DNA of 64,000 bases from Streptomyces sp. TG1A-60 (GCF_037201975.1 NZ_CP147520.1:7254001-7318000), one strand, 5' to 3'; positions 46,114 to 55,242 are shown, numbered from the stretch's first letter. Notes: generated from the sequence alone by a model not told the origin. Numbers and translations: made by a program.

Positions 46114-46577
46114 AACTGGCCCATCAGTGCCGTCCGCCTTGACCCGGCTGGGTTCGGAGAGAGGCGGGATGGCGAGCTCATTGCCGAAGGAGCCCTTGCC
46201 GACCGTGCTGGTATCGGTGCTGGTCACAGCCACGCCAACCATCCACCGAACGCGGCGAGCAGAACGGCCAGGGCCGTGCCAAGCGTGACCAGAACCCGCG
46301 TGAGAGTACGGCGCCCGTTCTTCTTCCCGGCCTTCTCCCTGTCCTTCTTCCCGGCCGCACTCCCCCGCCGCTCCCGCCCACCGTCCCTGCCGCTCCTGTC
46401 GTCCTCGTCCCCGATTTCGTCATGTCGCGACGACCTCGGTCCGAGGGCGCCCCGAACATCCGGGCACCGCCCTGATCCGACCCCGGCCTTCTCCCCTGCA
46501 GGGCCCGGACTCACAACCCGCACATGACGAGGGGCGGCGGACCGAGTCCCCGTCCGCCGCCCCGCGCACCGGGTCAA
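46113..46577 (-). pseudogene. Multicopper-oxidase-like N-terminal relic
   Basis: The minus strand reads a charged leader (KKDREKAGKKNGRRTLTR), a membrane segment VLVTLGTALAVLLAAFGGWL and a stop at 46224. In another frame directly after it comes TSTVGKGSFGNELAIPPLSE then PSRVKADGT. The latter matches the start of the mature part in membrane-anchored actinomycete multicopper oxidases (S-T-V-G-x-x-x-F-x-N-x-L-x-I-P-P-L). The cupredoxin domains are absent: the frame meets the repeat-bearing plasmid relic near 46113. The assignment depends on about 30 residues. Confidence 0.45.
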
Positions 46578-46586
46578 CTCACCCCG

Positions 46587-47354
46587 TCAGCACCCCTTGA
46601 AAACAGGCGCCCTCTTCTCCATGAACGCGCTCATCCCCTCCCTCTGGTCCTCCGTCGAGAACAGCGCATGGAACACGCGCCGCTCGAAAAGAAGCCCGTC
46701 GCGCAGACCGGTCTCCAGGGCCCGGTCGACCGACTCGCGGGCGGCCGTGACGGCCGGGCGGCCGTAAGAGGCGACGGTCGCGGCGGCTTCCGTGGCCTCG
46801 GTGAGGACGCGGTCGTCCGGGACCACCCGCGACACCAGGCCCGAGGCCTCCGCCTCGCCGGCGTCCATCGTGCGGCCCGTGAGGATCAGGTCCATGGCCT
46901 TGGCACGGCCGACCAGGCGGGTGAGCCGCTGAGTGCCGCCGATGCCGGGGATCACGCCGAGCTTGATCTCCGGCTGGCCGAAGACCGCCGACTCGCCCGC
47001 GATGATCAGGTCGCACATCATCGCGAGTTCGCAACCGCCGCCCAGCGCATAGCCGTTGACCGCCGCGATCTTCGGCGTTCGGAACCCGGCGAACTCCTCC
47101 CAGCCCGCGAAGTAGTCCTCCGCGGCCATGTCCACGGCCGACTTCCCGGCCATCTCCTTGATGTCGGCACCGGCCGCGAAGATCTTCTCCGAACCGGTGA
47201 CGACGAAGCAGCCGACGTCCGGGTCACGGTCCAACGGGCGGAGTACGTCGAGGAGTTCGGCCAGCAGATCGCTGCTGAGGGCGTTCAGGACGTGCGGCCG
47301 GTGGAGTCGTACCGTGACGACGCGGTCATGGCGTTCGATCTTGAGGGTGTTCAT
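46587..47354 (-). CDS. Enoyl-CoA hydratase/isomerase
   Basis: A 255-residue crotonase-fold enzyme hydrating 2-enoyl-CoA in fatty-acid beta-oxidation. Oxyanion-hole residues lie in [10 protein letters not shown] and in [16 protein letters not shown], and the catalytic Glu in [20 protein letters not shown] with its second Glu partner region in the same helix. The C-terminal segment [20 protein letters not shown] then FMEKRAP is typical. ATG 47354 has GGAGAG upstream. It is downstream of the reductase-like gene (35-bp gap) and may belong to that operon. Confidence 0.94.
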   Translation of the reverse strand: MNTLKIERHDRVVTVRLHRPHVLNALSSDLLAELLDVLRPLDRDPDVGCFVVTGSEKIFAAGADIKEMAGKSAVDMAAEDYFAGWEEFAGFRTPKIAAVNGYALGGGCELAMMCDLIIAGESAVFGQPEIKLGVIPGIGGTQRLTRLVGRAKAMDLILTGRTMDAGEAEASGLVSRVVPDDRVLTEATEAAATVASYGRPAVTAARESVDRALETGLRDGLLFERRVFHALFSTEDQREGMSAFMEKRAPVFKGC

Positions 47355-47389
47355 CGACTCTCCGTCTCTTCTTCACTCCTGACGGTCTG

Positions 47390-48718
47390 TTACGAGTCCC
47401 AGATCGCGCCGTACGCGGGAATGCCGCGCCGCTCGAGACCGTGAACGACCTGCCAGGTCAGCTTCTTATTGGAGATGCAGATGACAGCTTCGGCACCGAA
47501 GGAGCGGTACGCGGTGTACGCGAGCCGCACCATGTCCGGTTTGCCGTGCTGCGAGGTGTCCCAGACCAGCGCGTTCGGCTGGACGGCGAGGATCTCGTCG
47601 ACCAGGTCGTCGCCGTAGGTCCTGCGGGGATCGCGCGTCGCCCACACGAGGCGTGAGGGCACCTCCGCGGCCAGCAGATGCGGCAGGCAGGGACCGATAC
47701 CGCTGCCGGTGGCGACGTAGATCACCTTGCTGAACAGGGTCTCGATATTGGCGACCCCGGCCGTGGTGATGCCCTTGACCCAGACCTTCGCGGGCGCGTC
47801 GTCGATGAACGAGCCCGTCCAGTCGCCCGCACGGGAGATGGTCAGCCGGAAGCCGGGTTCGCCGGGTGAGGGCACGTTGGCGAAGGAGTGCCACTCGGTG
47901 AGCGGGCTGCGGCTGATGGCGGTGGACGACCCCGCGAACGGGGTCACGCCATGGTCAAAACGGGCCAACGCGACGTGCGTGGAGGGCCGTTCGATCCGTA
48001 CGTCCACCTTGCGCAGCCGCAGCCAGGGCAGGGCGACGCTGAAGGTGACCACGGCCAGCACCCCGAGGGCGACCGGCCCCTGCGCGCCCAGCAGCGTATG
48101 CGTCCAGAACAGTGCGAGGGCGCTCCAGCCGCCGAAGCGGTGGATCTTCTCGAAGTGGTCGTGGAAGCGGGAGCGGAAGGACGGCAGGGCGGTGACGACG
48201 ATGACGACGAGCAGAGCGACGAGTACCCAACTCACGGTGATCAGCGGCACGTTGGCGCCGTCGACGGTCACCACGACCGCCCCCGCGAGGAACCACACCG
48301 CTCCGGCCAGTGCCCCGCCCACGTGCAGTCCGCCGAAGTGGTACACCTTCCCGAGCGTCCACCGCACCTTCAGCGGCCAGTTCGTCGGAGCCCAAGTCGC
48401 CAGCCGGAAGAAGAGGTTGATGACGTACTGCTGCCGTACAACCACTGCGAGCGCGAGGTTCACGAGGGACGCGTAGCCGATGGCTCCGGCGTTCGGCATC
48501 CAACTCACCGCCAGCAAGCCGATGTTGGCCAGCATCACCAGGGCCGCGAGGCGGTTGTAGTGCATCAGGCGGGGGTGCTTGAGGAGGCGACGGGGCGCGG
48601 ACGTGAGCGGAGGGAGTTCGGCGAGAGCCGCGGGAGGGGCGGGAGGCGCTGCGAGCGTGGCGCCTCCCACCTCGACGGATGAGGCCTCAGCGGACGAGGT
48701 CTCAACGGACGACGTCAT
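47390..48718 (-). CDS. TmpA/TmpL-like membrane flavin/NAD(P) reductase
   Basis: 442 residues. After a 40-residue Ser/Ala/Pro-rich tail come six or seven membrane helices (about 55-235) with conserved-looking His at about 127, 132, 193 and 207 (YHFGGLH, HRFGGW, WTHTLL), arranged like haem ligands of ferric-reductase domains. The C-terminal part has a flavin-binding-like SPGEPGFRLTISRAGDW and the NAD(P) motif VIYVATGSGIGPCLPHLL. The gene overlaps the preceding adenylation gene by one base (TGATG). Fungal TmpL joins the same two modules in one chain and acts in redox balance. Electron transfer across the membrane is inferred. Confidence 0.75.
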   Translation of the reverse strand: MTSSVETSSAEASSVEVGGATLAAPPAPPAALAELPPLTSAPRRLLKHPRLMHYNRLAALVMLANIGLLAVSWMPNAGAIGYASLVNLALAVVVRQQYVINLFFRLATWAPTNWPLKVRWTLGKVYHFGGLHVGGALAGAVWFLAGAVVVTVDGANVPLITVSWVLVALLVVIVVTALPSFRSRFHDHFEKIHRFGGWSALALFWTHTLLGAQGPVALGVLAVVTFSVALPWLRLRKVDVRIERPSTHVALARFDHGVTPFAGSSTAISRSPLTEWHSFANVPSPGEPGFRLTISRAGDWTGSFIDDAPAKVWVKGITTAGVANIETLFSKVIYVATGSGIGPCLPHLLAAEVPSRLVWATRDPRRTYGDDLVDEILAVQPNALVWDTSQHGKPDMVRLAYTAYRSFGAEAVICISNKKLTWQVVHGLERRGIPAYGAIWDS

Positions 48719-50334
48719 CAGGTCGCCCCCTCTCGCACCGCCGACACCGGCAGCAGGGGAGCTCCCTCGCTATGAACCGTCACCGCCCGCGCGGCGTTCC
48801 GCGCGGCCTCCTCCCGCTCCGCCGCCAGCCGCAGCAGTGCCGCCCGGTCGACCTTGCCCCGGTCCGTCTCCGGCATAGCGGCCACCGGGAGGACCGTGGC
48901 CGGCACGCAGTAGTACGGCAGTACGTCGGCCACCGCGCGCCGGGCCGTGTCCGGGTCGACGTCGGCCGGGCAGACGAAGGAGATCAGGGTGCGGGCGTCC
49001 CGCTTGAGCGTGACGGCGCGGGAGCAGCCCGCCACCGATTCCAGCACCGAGGAGACGGAGTCGAGTTCCACGCGGAAGCCGCGGACCTTGACCTGGTCGT
49101 CGGTACGGCCCAGATGCTCGAGTTCGCCGTCTGGCGTCCAGCGGCCGAGGTCGCGGGTACGGAACATGCGGTGCCCGCCGCCGAGGAAGGGGTCGAGGGC
49201 GTACCGCTCGGCGTTCAGCGCCTCGTTGTTCAAGTAGCCCGCCGATACGCAGTCGCCCCCGGCCCACATCTCGCCGACCTCCCCGATGGGCAGCGCACGC
49301 CGGTGCTCATCGAGGACGTACACCGTGTTGTTGGGGGTGGGGCGGCCGATCGTGAGCAGTGCGTCGTCCACGTGGTGGTGGCGCATCGTGTTGACGATCG
49401 TCGTCTCCGTGGGCCCGCAGGAGTTGTGGAAGGCGGACCGCCGGGCCCAGGCGTCCGCGAGCGGGCGCGGGCACGGCTCGCCCGCGACCGCCACCGTCCG
49501 CACATGGGGGCAGCCCGCCGGGTCGATCCCGGACAGCACCGTCGGCGTCGCGATCAGCACGTCCGCCGTACGGGCCGCCGCCGCGACGTCCTTGCCGCGG
49601 ACGACGAGCGTGCCGCCGTGGGCGAGACAGCCGAGGATCTCCCAAGCGGCCATGTCGAAGGCGATGTTGAGGAGCTGGGCGACCCGGTCACCGGGGCGGA
49701 TGCCCAGGCCACCGGGCTCGGTGAGGAGGATGTTCGCGACGTTGCGGTGGGTGACCTTCACCCCGTTGGGCTTGCCGGTCGTGCCGGAGGTGAACAGGAC
49801 GTAGCACCCGTCGTCGGGGCGTACGGGCCGCTCGAGACGGACCGGCCCTTCCGTGGAGAGGTTGGCGAGATCGTCGTCGAGCGTGATCAGCCGGTGTCCG
49901 GCGTCAGCCGGAGGCACCCGCAGCGTGTGCTCCGACTGAGTGAGGACGACCCGGGTTCCGGCGGTGCGGATGACGTGCCGCAGCTGGGCGGCGGGGGTGA
50001 GGCCGATGTCCTGCGGGACGTACGCGGCGCCGGCCTTCAGCGTGCCGAGCAGTCCGACGAGCATCGGGATGGAGCGGCGTACGAAGAGGCCGACGTGATC
50101 GCCGGGCCGTACGCCCTCCCGTACGAGTCTGGCCGCGAGCCGGTCGGCACGACGGTTCAGCTCGCCGTACGTGATCGTCGTGCCCTGGTGCTCGGCGGCG
50201 ACTGCGTGCGGCGCGGCGGTGGCCCGCCGTTCGACGGCGTGGTGGACGAGGGGGTCGGGGACGCGGACTTCAGGACCTTGGCCGAACTGCCAGAACATGG
50301 CCCTGTCTTGGAGGGACAGATGGCTCAGGGGCAT
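48718..50334 (-). CDS. Stand-alone AMP-binding adenylation protein, TmpL-like partner
   Basis: A 538-residue adenylate-forming enzyme: A3 CYVLFTSGTTGKPNGVKVTH, A4 FDMAAWEI (D and W at substrate-pocket positions, so probably an amino acid), A5 NSCGPTETTI, A7 FRTRDLGRW, A8 GRTDDQVKVRGFRVEL and A10 DRGKVDR. No carrier-protein or condensation domain follows, unlike NRPS modules, and no NRPS gene is nearby. AGGAGG lies ten bases before ATG 50334. The coupled downstream membrane reductase suggests that the activated acid is passed to or reduced by that partner. Confidence 0.88.
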   Translation of the reverse strand: MPLSHLSLQDRAMFWQFGQGPEVRVPDPLVHHAVERRATAAPHAVAAEHQGTTITYGELNRRADRLAARLVREGVRPGDHVGLFVRRSIPMLVGLLGTLKAGAAYVPQDIGLTPAAQLRHVIRTAGTRVVLTQSEHTLRVPPADAGHRLITLDDDLANLSTEGPVRLERPVRPDDGCYVLFTSGTTGKPNGVKVTHRNVANILLTEPGGLGIRPGDRVAQLLNIAFDMAAWEILGCLAHGGTLVVRGKDVAAAARTADVLIATPTVLSGIDPAGCPHVRTVAVAGEPCPRPLADAWARRSAFHNSCGPTETTIVNTMRHHHVDDALLTIGRPTPNNTVYVLDEHRRALPIGEVGEMWAGGDCVSAGYLNNEALNAERYALDPFLGGGHRMFRTRDLGRWTPDGELEHLGRTDDQVKVRGFRVELDSVSSVLESVAGCSRAVTLKRDARTLISFVCPADVDPDTARRAVADVLPYYCVPATVLPVAAMPETDRGKVDRAALLRLAAEREEAARNAARAVTVHSEGAPLLPVSAVREGAT

Positions 50335-51149
50335 GCTTCACAGACCTCCTGGCTGTGTGGGAAGAAGATGCCTCGGGCGACTGAACGCTGACGTGCGTCG
50401 ATATGTCGAGCATCGTGCGGAGGTGCAGGGCCGCAACACCGGAGTGCGGTGGCGGCTCCAATAGCTTCAACGTTAAATATGGGCTTCGTCACTGGGAAAA
50501 CAAGTCACATGACTGGACTGACAGCACATCGGACAGCTTCCGTACGGGCAGGCGACAGGAACCTCACGTACAGCGCGTGTAACGGGGGATCACCGTCTGT
50601 GACGTCGGCCCCACCGTCGAGCACCGCCCCGCGGCGCTCGACGGCCGCCAGCGCGGCACGTAACTCGGCGACGGTCCGGGCCTGGGGGACGAGAACCACG
50701 TGGGAGGTCCGGGGAGGAGCGGGGCTGGGAAACGGTTCCCTTCGGACTCGGCGGGCCGCTGGCCCGCACATTGTCCGGATCTTGGTCCCAAAGGTGATCG
50801 CCAGTGTCACGCACGGCTGGTCGGGACCCGCGCCGGACTCCGAGGCGGGATTTCCCCATGGGCGCAGGGGAGCGCCGGGGAGACGCGGAGCCCGCCTGCC
50901 CCTGGACGTCCTCGGCGCCCGGCCGCTCTGTGCGCCATGTCTCAGGAGTACTGGGCTACCGTCTGACTCCGCCCGCCACGCCATCTCGCTCAGGTACTCA
51001 CACATGGCCCTCCAGGCCGTTGTGATCCTCGGTCACTCCGGAGCGCGACCGCCACTGATCGGCCGACGGCTGGCGCCCACCAGGTGTGGGATGTCGCGAT
51101 TCTCGGCCACCCCCGCGGACGACCGCCACCGGCCCGTTGTGCGAAAGCT
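50335..51149. other. 800-bp region without a confident gene
   Basis: A minus-strand frame at 50771-50505 reads HVVLVPQARTVAELRAALAA and PPLHALYVRFLSPART, which looks like real protein sequence, but no family was recognised and the N-terminus is odd; it could be a small gene or relic. The first 130 bases are the leader of the adenylation gene. The rest is uninformative. Confidence 0.4.
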
Positions 51150-51151
51150 TG

Positions 51152-51204
51152 CGTGAACCGTTGACTCGGAAGCGCTTGGAATCTACCGTCCGTCCGAATT
51201 CGCG
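51152..51204 (+). promoter_or_regulatory. Promoter/operator of the sugar ABC importer operon
   Basis: TTGACT (51161-51166), a 17-bp spacer and TACCGT (51184-51189) form a sigma-70-type promoter. The spacer has the palindrome AAGCGCTT (51170-51177), resembling the core of LacI-family operators. A nearly identical 53-bp block lies before the GH43 operon at 55190-55242, with GAACCGTTGAC and GTCCGT identical in both. Confidence 0.75.
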
Positions 51205-51242
51205 AGCACAGTTCGGTATTTCGGACGATCGAGGGGCGGACC

Positions 51243-52619
51243 GTGAGCGATGAACCACGCCTGAGCAGAAGAGAGTTACTCGTCGGCACCGGAGGGCTGG
51301 TGCTGGGCGCGGCGGGGTGTGCCGCGCCCTCCTTCGGTGTCGAGGGGGAGACCCGGCTGCGTTACTGGCACCTCTTCGGCGGGGGCGACGGGGCCAACAT
51401 GACCGCGCTGGTCGACGCGTTCGCCAGGGAGCACCCTGAGATCGACCTGGAGGCGACCCAGCTTCAGTGGGGTACGCCGTACTACACGAAGCTGGGCATG
51501 GCTGGGGCCGGAGGACGGGCGCCCGAGGTCGCGGTGCTCCATCTGGCGCGGCTGGCGGGGTTCGGGCCCGGGCGGCTCCTCGACTCCTTCGACCTGGACC
51601 TGCTGCGTGAACTGGGCGTGAGAGCCGACCAGTTTCCCGAGGACATCTTCAAGCGCGGCTCGGTCGGCGGGCAGCAGTATGCGATCCCGCTCGACACCCA
51701 CCCCATGGTGCTCTACTACAACACCGACGTCTGCGCGAAGGCCGGGCTGCTCGGCGACGGTCGGCAGCTGCAACCCCTGCGCAGCGCGAGGGAGTTCATG
51801 GATGCCCTGCGCGCGGCGAAGGAGGCCACGGGCGCGCCCGGGCTGAGCGCCGAGACGACCGGACCGGACTGCGTCACGCCCTGGCGGCTGTTCGCCACCT
51901 TCTACTCGCAGCTGGGTGGCACGGTTCTGTCCGCGGACGGCAAACGCCTCACGCTCGACGACGCCAAGGCCCTGGAGATCCTCGAGTTCATGGCCCGGCT
52001 CACGGCGGACGGGCTGATGGTGCGTCGCGTCGACTACCCCGGCTCCATCGGGGTGTTCAACGCAGGCAAGACCGCCTTCCATCTAAACGGCGAGTGGGAG
52101 GTGTCGACTTTCACCACCGTCGAGCTGCCGTTCTCCATGACCCGCGTACCCGCCCTGTTCGGGCGTCCCACCGCCCAGGCAGACTGCCACTCCTTCGTAC
52201 TCCCGCACCAGGACGGCCGCTCGGGCGGGGCGAAAGAGGCGGCTCACACCTTCGTCGCCTGGATGCTCGAGCACTCCGTGGACTGGGCCAAGGGCGGCCA
52301 CGTCCCCGCGTATCTGCCCGCACTGACGCGACCGGACTATCTGGAACTGGAGCCGCAGTCCGCGTACCGGTCCGTCATCGACGACGTGGTCCTCGACCAG
52401 CCAGCCTGGTTCGCGGGCTCGGCCTCGCCGATGTGGATCCAGCTGGGCGCGGTCTTCTCGGGCGTACTCACCGGATCGCGCACGCCGTCGGGCGCCCTGC
52501 GCGAGGCGAGGAAGCGGCTGCGAAAGCTGCTCGACACGCCCGATCCTCTCGGCGGTGGTCACTCCGTCGGCGACGCGCTCGGCAGTGAGCCACTCGTCAG
52601 CGAAGGAGGTGCAGCGTGA
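51243..52619 (+). CDS. Sugar ABC transporter substrate-binding lipoprotein
   Basis: A 458-residue family-1 extracellular solute-binding protein. The signal has both a twin-arginine-like motif (LSRRELLVGTGG) and a lipobox (LGAAGC). The mature part starts with RLRYWHLFGGGDGANMTALV, followed by PEVAVLHLARL, YAIPLDTHPMVLYYNTDV and FNAGKTAFHLNGEWEVS. GTG 51243 has GAGGGGCGG upstream. It heads an operon with two permeases and shares its promoter type with two arabinan-degrading GH43 genes, so arabino-oligosaccharides are the likely ligand. The operon has no ATPase; a shared MsiK-type ATPase is expected elsewhere. Confidence 0.92.
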   Translation: MSDEPRLSRRELLVGTGGLVLGAAGCAAPSFGVEGETRLRYWHLFGGGDGANMTALVDAFAREHPEIDLEATQLQWGTPYYTKLGMAGAGGRAPEVAVLHLARLAGFGPGRLLDSFDLDLLRELGVRADQFPEDIFKRGSVGGQQYAIPLDTHPMVLYYNTDVCAKAGLLGDGRQLQPLRSAREFMDALRAAKEATGAPGLSAETTGPDCVTPWRLFATFYSQLGGTVLSADGKRLTLDDAKALEILEFMARLTADGLMVRRVDYPGSIGVFNAGKTAFHLNGEWEVSTFTTVELPFSMTRVPALFGRPTAQADCHSFVLPHQDGRSGGAKEAAHTFVAWMLEHSVDWAKGGHVPAYLPALTRPDYLELEPQSAYRSVIDDVVLDQPAWFAGSASPMWIQLGAVFSGVLTGSRTPSGALREARKRLRKLLDTPDPLGGGHSVGDALGSEPLVSEGGAA

Positions 52620-53563
52620 CCACGACGACGACCGCGACCATCGTCCCGGTCCAGGCGGAGCAGGCGGCGGCGAAACCCGTCACCGTACGCCGCAAGTGGA
52701 CCGAGCACGGCCTGGTGTTCATCGCCCCCTTCTTCCTCACCTATGCGCTCTTCCTGCTCTGGCCGCTGGTTTCCGGCATCGGGATGAGCCTGCGCAGCGA
52801 CAACATCACCGGCGAGGGAGGGGAGTTCGTCGGCTTCGACAACTACACGGAGGCATTCCAGGACCCCGACGTCTGGTCGTCGCTGTGGAACACGATCTGG
52901 TTCACGGTCCTGTCCACGGTCCCGTTGGTGGTGATGGGCCTGATCTTCGCCCTGCTCTCGCACCATCTGCGGTTCGTCCAATGGCTGTGGCGGCTCTCGT
53001 GGTTCGCGCCCTTCCTCCTGCCGTCGGGCGTGATCGGCCTGCTCTTCCTCTGGGTGATCTTCCCTTCCGACTTCGGCTTCGCAGACCAGCTGCTCGCCTG
53101 GTTCGGCCTGCACCCGGGGATCGGCTGGCTGACGGACGAGCGGTACGCGATGCTGTCGATCGTGGCAGCCACCGTCTGGTGGACGGTCGGCTTCAACTTC
53201 CTTCTCTACCTCGCCGCGTTGCAGTCGATCCCTCAACACCTTTATGAGGCGGCGGAGTTGGACGGGGCGGGCGCGTGGCAACGGCTGCGGCATGTGACCC
53301 TCCCCATGCTGAAGCGCACCACGGGAGTCGTCCTGGTTCTCCAGATCCTGGCCTCCCTCAAGATCTTCGACCAGGTGTACATCATGACCGGCGGCGGTCC
53401 CGACGACTCGACCCGCCCGATCCTCCAGTACGTCTACCAGTCCGGCTTCACCGGTTACCGCATCGGCTACGCCTCGGCGGTCTCGTACCTCTTCTTCGCC
53501 CTGATCGTGATCGTGTCGCTGGTGCAGCTGCGGTTGTCGCGGCGTAGAGGGGAGTCGGCATGA
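52616..53563 (+). CDS. Sugar ABC transporter permease (MalF-type)
   Basis: A 315-residue inner-membrane permease with six helices. The EAA loop that contacts the ATPase reads YEAAELDGAGAWQRLRHVTL then PML. The N-terminus HGLVFIAPFFLTYALFLLWP and GFDNYTEAF are typical of carbohydrate-uptake family 1 permeases. Its GTG start overlaps the binding-protein stop (GTGA) and its stop overlaps the next permease start, so all three are translationally coupled. Confidence 0.94.
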   Translation: MTTTTTATIVPVQAEQAAAKPVTVRRKWTEHGLVFIAPFFLTYALFLLWPLVSGIGMSLRSDNITGEGGEFVGFDNYTEAFQDPDVWSSLWNTIWFTVLSTVPLVVMGLIFALLSHHLRFVQWLWRLSWFAPFLLPSGVIGLLFLWVIFPSDFGFADQLLAWFGLHPGIGWLTDERYAMLSIVAATVWWTVGFNFLLYLAALQSIPQHLYEAAELDGAGAWQRLRHVTLPMLKRTTGVVLVLQILASLKIFDQVYIMTGGGPDDSTRPILQYVYQSGFTGYRIGYASAVSYLFFALIVIVSLVQLRLSRRRGESA

Positions 53564-54420
53564 GCGCGTTACCGTCAACGGACGAGGGCCGCAAGGCCCG
53601 TTGGACTCCAGGCCGCTGGGTCATGCTGGCCGCGGCCCTGCTCCTGACGGTGGTGTGGGTCCTCCCCCTGGCGTGGGCCCTGGCGACGTCCTTCAAACCC
53701 GAAGGCGAGGCGACACGGACGCCCCTGCGCTGGCTCGGCTCCCACTTCACCTTCGACGCGTACCAGAGGGTGTGGGAGGCGGGCGATATCGGCCGCTGGA
53801 TGTTCAACACGGCGTACATCTCGGTGATGACGACGATCCTGACGGTTGTGCTGTGCGCGATGGCGGCGTACGGCTTCTCACGCACGGAGTTCCGTGGCCG
53901 CAAGGTGCTGTACGCCGTCGTCCTGGCCGGAATCATGGTCCCGCCCCAGGTCTTGATGGCCCCGTTGTTCGCGGAAATGGTGCAGCTGGGCCTGGTCGAC
54001 ACGTACTGGGGTGTGATCCTGCCCCAAGTCGCCGTGCCCGCCATGGTGTTCATCCTGGTCAAGTTCTTCGACGGCGTCCCCCGCGAACTGGAGGAGGCGG
54101 CCTTCGTCGACGGCGCCGGCCGCTGGCGTGTCTTCTGGACGATCGTGATGCCCCTGTCCCGTCCGGTCCTGGCGGCGGTCGGCATCTTCACATTCATCTC
54201 CACCTGGAACAACTTCCTCTGGCCGTTCCTGGTGACCACGGACCCGGGCGGCATGACGCTCCCGGTGGGCCTGGTCAACGTCCAGACCTCCTACGGCCTG
54301 CGATACGAGCAGATGATGGCGTCGGTCGTCATCGCGGGCCTGCCACTGCTGATCGTTTTCGCGCTGTTCCAGCGGCAGATCGTGCGGGGGGTGGCGCATA
54401 CGGGGCTGGCGGGGCAGTGA
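53560..54420 (+). CDS. Sugar ABC transporter permease (MalG-type)
   Basis: A 286-residue partner permease with six helices. The EAA loop is LEEAAFVDGAGRWRVFWTIV then MPL, and the segment TWNNFLWPFLVT is typical of MalG-like proteins. ATG 53560 overlaps the previous stop (ATGA). It pairs with the MalF-type subunit to import the sugar delivered by the binding protein. The operon apparently ends here, before an APH-type pseudogene. Confidence 0.94.
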   Translation: MSALPSTDEGRKARWTPGRWVMLAAALLLTVVWVLPLAWALATSFKPEGEATRTPLRWLGSHFTFDAYQRVWEAGDIGRWMFNTAYISVMTTILTVVLCAMAAYGFSRTEFRGRKVLYAVVLAGIMVPPQVLMAPLFAEMVQLGLVDTYWGVILPQVAVPAMVFILVKFFDGVPRELEEAAFVDGAGRWRVFWTIVMPLSRPVLAAVGIFTFISTWNNFLWPFLVTTDPGGMTLPVGLVNVQTSYGLRYEQMMASVVIAGLPLLIVFALFQRQIVRGVAHTGLAGQ

Positions 54421-54605
54421 GGGGTGGCCTGTCAAGGCCCAGTGTGCCCGGGTGATCGGAATTCCAAAGGCGTTCGCTCGGGGCACAGTCGAGCAGAGAG
54501 GTCGGAGCAGAGTGGCTTGCGGAACCGCCCGGGGTCGGGCACGGGTTTCCGGGGGTGCCGGGGGTGCGTGCCGGACGGCGAGGTCGTGCACGTGGGGGAG
54601 GCACT

Positions 54606-55075
54606 GTGCTGGAGGTGCTGTTTCCGCGTCCCGGCAACGTCCGTGATCCGGCCGCCTTCGCGGCGTGGGGCGGGCGCGGAGCCGTTCTGCTGTACGAGCG
54701 TGACGACGACGGCTTCGCGATGCTGCCCGAGAGGGTCCGGAACATCGCCCCTGGCGCAGCTCGCAGACGGCGATGAGCTGGTGACGGTCGCGGGGCGGAT
54801 CAGCCGTCGCCTGGCCATCCCCACGCCGCCCGGCTTGTCCCGGCTGCGTGAGCAGGCCGATGCCTGGGAGGAGCGGCTGCGCAAGGATGCCAAGGAGCTG
54901 ACATACCGCCTGTCGCGCCACGGGGTGGACGCCGCCGTGGCGACGGTAGACGAACTGGGCCGCGTCCAGCCGGACATCCTGATCCACGGCGAATCGCACG
55001 TCAGGAACATCTGCGCGCCGACCGCGAACCCGGAGGGCCGGACCATGCTCCAGACGCGTGCCGTGGGTGCCGCCC
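54606..55075 (+). pseudogene. Aminoglycoside/hydroxyurea phosphotransferase-like pseudogene
   Basis: Two frames together read an APH-fold kinase of the group annotated as aminoglycoside or hydroxyurea phosphotransferase. The first, to about 54765, has AWGGRGAVLLYERDDDGFAM. The second has SPLAQLADGDELVTVAGRIS, LSRLREQADAWEERLRKDAK and DELGRVQPDILIHGESHVRN. A frameshift near 54755 separates them, the catalytic HGD is changed to HGE, and sequence after the Brenner-type motif (the DxG metal loop) is lost. It is not functional. It sits between the sugar importer and the arabinanase genes. Confidence 0.75.
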
Positions 55076-55189
55076 GTATGCGTATCGTCTCGCGCGGCCG
55101 GTCCGCCGACCCTGGCGTGGTGTCAAGCGATCTGTGCGGCCGGTGAGTTGTCGAACGCGATTCGATGGCCGTCGTGAGGGGAGTTGCTA

Positions 55190-55242
55190 CGCGAACCGTT
55201 GACGCGCAAGGGGTTCGATTCTACGGTCCGTTCGAAGTCGTG
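55190..55242 (+). promoter_or_regulatory. Promoter/operator of the GH43 arabinanase operon
   Basis: TTGACG (55199-55204), a 17-bp spacer and TACGGT (55222-55227) match the importer promoter at 51152-51204 in about 42 of 53 positions, including GAACCGTTGAC and TCTAC-GTCCGT-CGAA. The AAGCGCTT palindrome of the other copy is AAGGGGTT here (55208-55215). A common regulator is implied. Confidence 0.75.

Noticed and set aside
45717..46115. Plus-strand frame with 26 Gly-Ser-Thr repeats resembling a collagen-like or adhesin protein
   Set aside because: No ribosome binding site or signal peptide, and the flanking sequence is coding on the opposite strand (plasmid-type helix-turn-helix tail).
48718..50334. 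Non-ribosomal peptide synthetase cluster
   Set aside because: Only one adenylation domain, without condensation, carrier or thioesterase domains and without tailoring genes nearby.
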